A stretch of 7,389 nucleotides of DNA from Candidatus Pacearchaeota archaeon (GTDB lineage Archaea; Nanobdellota; Nanobdellia; Pacearchaeales; GW2011-AR1): assembly GCA_002688335.1 (NCBI GenBank), contig NZCQ01000027.1, positions 1-7,389 on the forward strand. The letters run 5' to 3'. How positions within the stretch are numbered: the stretch's first letter is position 1; the number at the start of each line of letters is the position of its first letter. Position numbers and translations under genes: made by a program. This document shows, one piece after another, positions 5,502 to 7,389 of this stretch. Below the pieces are notes generated by a model, which did no database searches, was not told the DNA's origin, and saw only the letters and a list, made by a program, of their open reading frames with translations.

Positions 5502-5876
5502 TCAACATCCTCCAACTACTTCTAAAAATCCTCCATCAAATTCATCATACAATATTTCATCAACAGACAACTGAGGAGGACTTATATTCTTCATCAAACA
5601 ATAGTCTTTATTCTCAAGACAATTAAAAATCTTTATGTAAGACAGATAATCACTCAATGAAGATTCCCTTAAGCTAGCAGCACTATCTGCACTATTAATA
5701 TAGAGAACAACATCCCTATCTTCTAAACAGTTTAATGATCTAATCTCACGATCAAGGACATCTTCCGAGATCAACAACCCAGTATATCTCGTTATATTAT
5801 CGCTAATAAAATAAAATACAACAACAATCCCAACTAAGACAGCAATTGTCAACAAAACTCTCATCACCCTATTCAT
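5502..5876 (-). CDS. Membrane-anchored protein resembling a thioredoxin fold without CXXC
   Basis: This 124-aa protein has one N-terminal hydrophobic helix (about 6-25, MRVLLTIAVLVGIVVVFYFI) after a short basic start, so it is probably anchored with the rest outside the cell. The outer part has four cysteines: C50, C86, C93 and the last residue, C124. The stretch from DVVLYINSADSAASL (55-69) through YLSYIKIFNCLENKDYC (77-93) to the terminal GGC resembles, from memory, the extracytoplasmic thioredoxin-like domains associated with VKOR-type proteins (strand, CXXC helix, YxxYVxC-xEN-xxC, then a C-terminal xGC). The position where the WCxxC active site would stand reads NSADSA, so oxidoreductase activity through a CXXC is not expected. 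The family assignment is tentative. The ATG at 5876 is supported by a TATA box about 26 bases upstream; M5 is an alternative start. Confidence 0.7.
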   Translation of the reverse strand: MNRVMRVLLTIAVLVGIVVVFYFISDNITRYTGLLISEDVLDREIRSLNCLEDRDVVLYINSADSAASLRESSLSDYLSYIKIFNCLENKDYCLMKNISPPQLSVDEILYDEFDGGFLEVVGGC

Positions 5877-5897
5877 AATACCATCTATCTAAAAAAG

Positions 5898-5908
5898 TTT
5901 TTAAATTT
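5898..5908 (-). promoter_or_regulatory. TATA box of the membrane-anchored 124-aa gene
   Basis: AAATTTAAAAA on the minus strand, with the TTTAAAAA part centred about 26 bases upstream of the ATG at 5876. Confidence 0.6.
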
Positions 5909-5921
5909 ATCTTAAAAAGAA

Positions 5922-6590
5922 TTATTTTTCACAAGTTATAAAATATGCATACTTTCCATAAGGATTTTCATGATTCTTAATATTCTTAAATCCAACCCCC
6001 TCTAGAATATTAATAATGCCATTAATATCTGGACCCTCTAAGACTGTCTTAACAAGAACCTCTCCAGATTCTTTAATGAGGTTCCATTCTTTCTTATATT
6101 TGGGAAGAATCTCTTTTTTTGTTAATTCTTCTTCAAGGGGATTCATCAATCCATTCAAACTATCTTCAACCGGAGCCCATGCAGATATAACAAGCACGCC
6201 TCCCTCTTTCAGAACTCTAAATATCTTTGAGAAATATTTCTTATTGTCTTTAACAAAAGGGATCACAAACATCGAACTCGCCCCATCAAACTGCTCATCA
6301 TCAAAATCTAAATTTTGAACATCCATCTCTTTAACCATTAATTTATCTTTAAAATCCATACACTTATCTTTCAAAATATTCAATGCTAGCTTGTTTGAAT
6401 CTACTGCAGTTAATAAGTGCCCGTTTCTTAAAAATGCAAGGGCCAGATTACCAGATCCAGCTCCAGTATCAAGTATGCGCTTAGATTTCTTTAGTTTTCT
6501 AAGATGGAATTCTATCGTTTTCAGATATTTATCTGAGTTTTTCTGGAATAAATCGTAATATCTGAAATGTTCAGACCATATATTGCCCAT
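5922..6590 (-). CDS. Class I SAM-dependent methyltransferase
   Basis: This 222-aa protein has the Rossmann-like fold of class I methyltransferases, which move a methyl group from S-adenosylmethionine to an acceptor. Seen: motif I ILDTGAGSGN at 39-48, the glycine-rich SAM loop; the acidic end of strand 2 in TAVDSN (D64), expected to hold the ribose; DVQNLDFDDEQFDGASSMFVI at 90-110, motif II and following strand; and FRVLKEGGVLVISAW at 124-138, motif III. The first 37 residues are an N-terminal helical cap (WSEHFRYYDLFQKNSDKYL), and the C-terminal third (about 139-222) would form the substrate side. It resembles the Methyltransf_11/25 group (UbiE-like), in which small molecules are the usual substrates, but no substrate can be assigned. 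It has its own promoter and is divergent from the LemA gene. Confidence 0.87.
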   Translation of the reverse strand: MGNIWSEHFRYYDLFQKNSDKYLKTIEFHLRKLKKSKRILDTGAGSGNLALAFLRNGHLLTAVDSNKLALNILKDKCMDFKDKLMVKEMDVQNLDFDDEQFDGASSMFVIPFVKDNKKYFSKIFRVLKEGGVLVISAWAPVEDSLNGLMNPLEEELTKKEILPKYKKEWNLIKESGEVLVKTVLEGPDINGIINILEGVGFKNIKNHENPYGKYAYFITCEK

Positions 6591-6608
6591 AACAATTAAA
6601 GATCAATC

Positions 6609-6621
6609 TCATTTAATAATT
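6609..6621 (-). promoter_or_regulatory. TATA-like element of the methyltransferase gene
   Basis: On the minus strand this reads AATTATTAAATGA, about 25 bases upstream of the ATG at 6590. It is weaker than the other boxes. Confidence 0.45.
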
Positions 6622-6643
6622 TATCTCAATCAAAAACGTCAAA

Positions 6644-6651
6644 TTTATAAA
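6644..6651 (+). promoter_or_regulatory. TATA box that decides the LemA start
   Basis: TTTATAAA centred about 25-26 bases before the ATG at 6673. It fixes that ATG as the start and excludes the in-frame TTG at 6583, which lies upstream of the promoter and inside the divergent methyltransferase gene. Confidence 0.7.
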
Positions 6652-6672
6652 CATAACATTCATCAAAATATC

Positions 6673-7230
6673 ATGGTCGCAGGATTAACAATTGGAATAA
6701 TTATCGGAGTAATAGTAATCATGGGAATATTCATCTATTACTTCAATAGATTTGTTACTTTAGAAAATAGAATCCACAACAGCGAATCCCAGATTAATGT
6801 TCAATTAAAGAAAAGGGCAGATTTAGTTCCTAGCTTAGTTAAAACAGTTAAGAGTTTTGCGAAGCATGAAAAGGAAGTCTTTGCTGATGTAACAAAAGCC
6901 AGAAGTGAAATGCTTAAATCAACTAATATCAAGGACAAAGTAAAAGCAGGGGATGGCCTTCAAGAAGCTTTAAAATCCATCTTTGCAATAGCAGAAAACT
7001 ACCCAGATCTAAAGTCAAATCAGAATTATCTTCACCTTCAACAAGAGCTTGCTGCAATAGAGGACAAAGTAGCTTACGCAAGACAATATTATAACGATGC
7101 AGTTCTAGAACTAGATAATGCAAGTGAGATATTCCCCGGAGTCTTCTTCTTCAAACTTTATGGAAGACAGAAGAAGAATTATCTTAAGATAGATGAAGCT
7201 GAGAAGAAAATGCCGAAAATAGATCTTTAG
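6673..7230 (+). CDS. lemA: LemA family membrane protein
   Basis: This 185-aa protein is a LemA-family protein: one N-terminal membrane helix and a long helical bundle, the usual size for the family. Seen: the hydrophobic segment at 4-24 (GLTIGIIIGVIVIMGIFIYYF), then QLKKRADLVPSLVKTVKSF at 44-62 (the family QLKRRxDLIPNLV signature), ENYPDLKSNQNYLHLQQEL at 108-126 (YPDLKxNxxFxxLQxEL), ARQYYNDAVLELDNA at 136-150 and FPG at 154-156. The helical domain most likely faces the cytoplasm or the cell exterior depending on anchor orientation, which differs among published models. Its biochemical role is not well defined. In bacteria, lemA often sits beside htpX or TPM-domain genes; neither is seen here. 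The start is set by the TATA box. It is divergent from the methyltransferase gene across 82 bases. Confidence 0.93.
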   Translation: MVAGLTIGIIIGVIVIMGIFIYYFNRFVTLENRIHNSESQINVQLKKRADLVPSLVKTVKSFAKHEKEVFADVTKARSEMLKSTNIKDKVKAGDGLQEALKSIFAIAENYPDLKSNQNYLHLQQELAAIEDKVAYARQYYNDAVLELDNASEIFPGVFFFKLYGRQKKNYLKIDEAEKKMPKIDL

Positions 7231-7243
7231 AGATCACAATAAA

Positions 7244-7254
7244 ATTAATAAACT
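7244..7254 (+). promoter_or_regulatory. Possible TATA box of the 33-aa ORF
   Basis: ATTAATAAACT centred about 25 bases before the ATG at 7274, the spacing seen at other genes in the window. It starts 13 bases after the LemA stop, and AT richness makes chance matches likely. Confidence 0.4.
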
Positions 7255-7273
7255 TCTAACCCTTAATTAAATC

Positions 7274-7375
7274 ATGACAAGTCCACTTTATGGGTTGCCC
7301 CATATTAATTTGAATGAATATTTAAATGGAGAAGGGTTTGTAATAACAGCCCATTATGCGCCTAAAATTGAATAA
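7274..7375 (+). CDS. Possible 33-aa small protein
   Basis: A complete short frame from ATG to TAA encodes 33 residues, beginning MTSPLYGLPHINLNEYLNG and ending HYAPKIE. I do not recognise it. In its favour, a TATA-like element sits about 25 bases upstream, matching the leaderless pattern of the neighbours, and an ATG follows seven bases after the stop (7383), as in a tight operon. Against it, the frame is short, has no motif or membrane segment, and the window ends before the next gene can be judged. It could be a leader peptide, a small protein, a fragment of a decayed gene, or chance. Confidence 0.35.
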   Translation: MTSPLYGLPHINLNEYLNGEGFVITAHYAPKIE

Positions 7376-7389
7376 TATCAAAATGGAAA

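Noticed and set aside
6016..6318. Plus-strand 100-codon frame opposite the methyltransferase
   Set aside because: It is antisense to a gene with clear SAM-binding motifs, and the frame is serine/phenylalanine-rich in the manner of shadow frames.
6583..6672. N-terminal extension of LemA from an in-frame TTG
   Set aside because: It overlaps the start of the divergent methyltransferase gene, lies upstream of the LemA TATA box, and would put 30 non-homologous residues before the membrane anchor.
7383..7389. ATG at the window edge as the start of a further gene
   Set aside because: Only two codons and one base are visible, too little to support a feature.
1..7389. CRISPR array, tRNA, rRNA, insertion sequence or integrase
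   Set aside because: No regularly spaced repeats, tRNA cloverleaf signatures, rRNA-like stretches, transposase or integrase motifs were seen on either strand.

Overview
The window reads as compact, AT-rich archaeal DNA. Three things point there: an archaeal-type ribosomal protein uS10, a TrmB-family regulator, and archaeal TATA boxes placed about 23-30 bases (mostly 25-26) upstream of start codons, which leaves no room for a 5' leader. Mean gene length is short, intergenic gaps are small, several convergent genes nearly touch, and many proteins are small and unrecognised. Together with LemA, UPF0175/DUF3368 modules and a reduced Fe-S protein, this suggests a small-genome (DPANN-like, for example Woesearchaeota/Pacearchaeota) archaeon. 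That placement is inference, because there is no rRNA gene here.

Layout. (1) Bases 1-1193 (+): the C-terminal part of a GlcD-type FAD-linked oxidase subunit, cut by the window edge, overlapping a small GlcF/GlpC-like iron-sulfur subunit. The second protein keeps exactly the four cysteines expected to hold one of the family's two [4Fe-4S] clusters and has lost those for the other. (2) 1212-2020 (+): a toxin-antitoxin pair, a ribbon-helix-helix/UPF0175 antitoxin followed by a DUF3368 PIN-like toxin with an ATGA overlap, behind its own promoter and a possible operator. (3) 2017-2325 (-): uS10, tail-to-tail with the toxin. (4) 2487-3863: an unrecognised 116-aa protein with atypical arginine codons (+), a four-helix membrane protein (-) and an unrecognised 130-aa protein (-). 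(5) 3948-4679 (+): a TrmB-like regulator divergent from the 130-aa gene. (6) 4852-5112 (+): a plant-type [2Fe-2S] ferredoxin, almost touching the convergent minus-strand cluster. (7) 5115-6590 (-): an unrecognised 106-aa protein, a membrane-anchored protein resembling a thioredoxin fold without its CXXC, and a class I SAM methyltransferase. (8) 6673-7375 (+): LemA, then a possible 33-aa ORF.

How the genes relate. Apart from the FAD/Fe-S pair and the toxin-antitoxin pair, almost every gene carries its own promoter, so this is a row of single-gene transcription units and not one pathway. The redox genes (FAD oxidase, Fe-S subunit, ferredoxin) are separated and nothing shown links them. The promoter spacing helps choose starts: it supports ATG 5435 over TTG 5450, ATG 6673 for LemA over an upstream TTG, and GTG 2487. 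No CRISPR array, tRNA, rRNA, insertion sequence or integrase was seen. No gap exceeds 300 bases. The most unusual items are the selectively reduced Fe-S protein and the CXXC-less thioredoxin-like protein; no clear new multi-gene system is evident.
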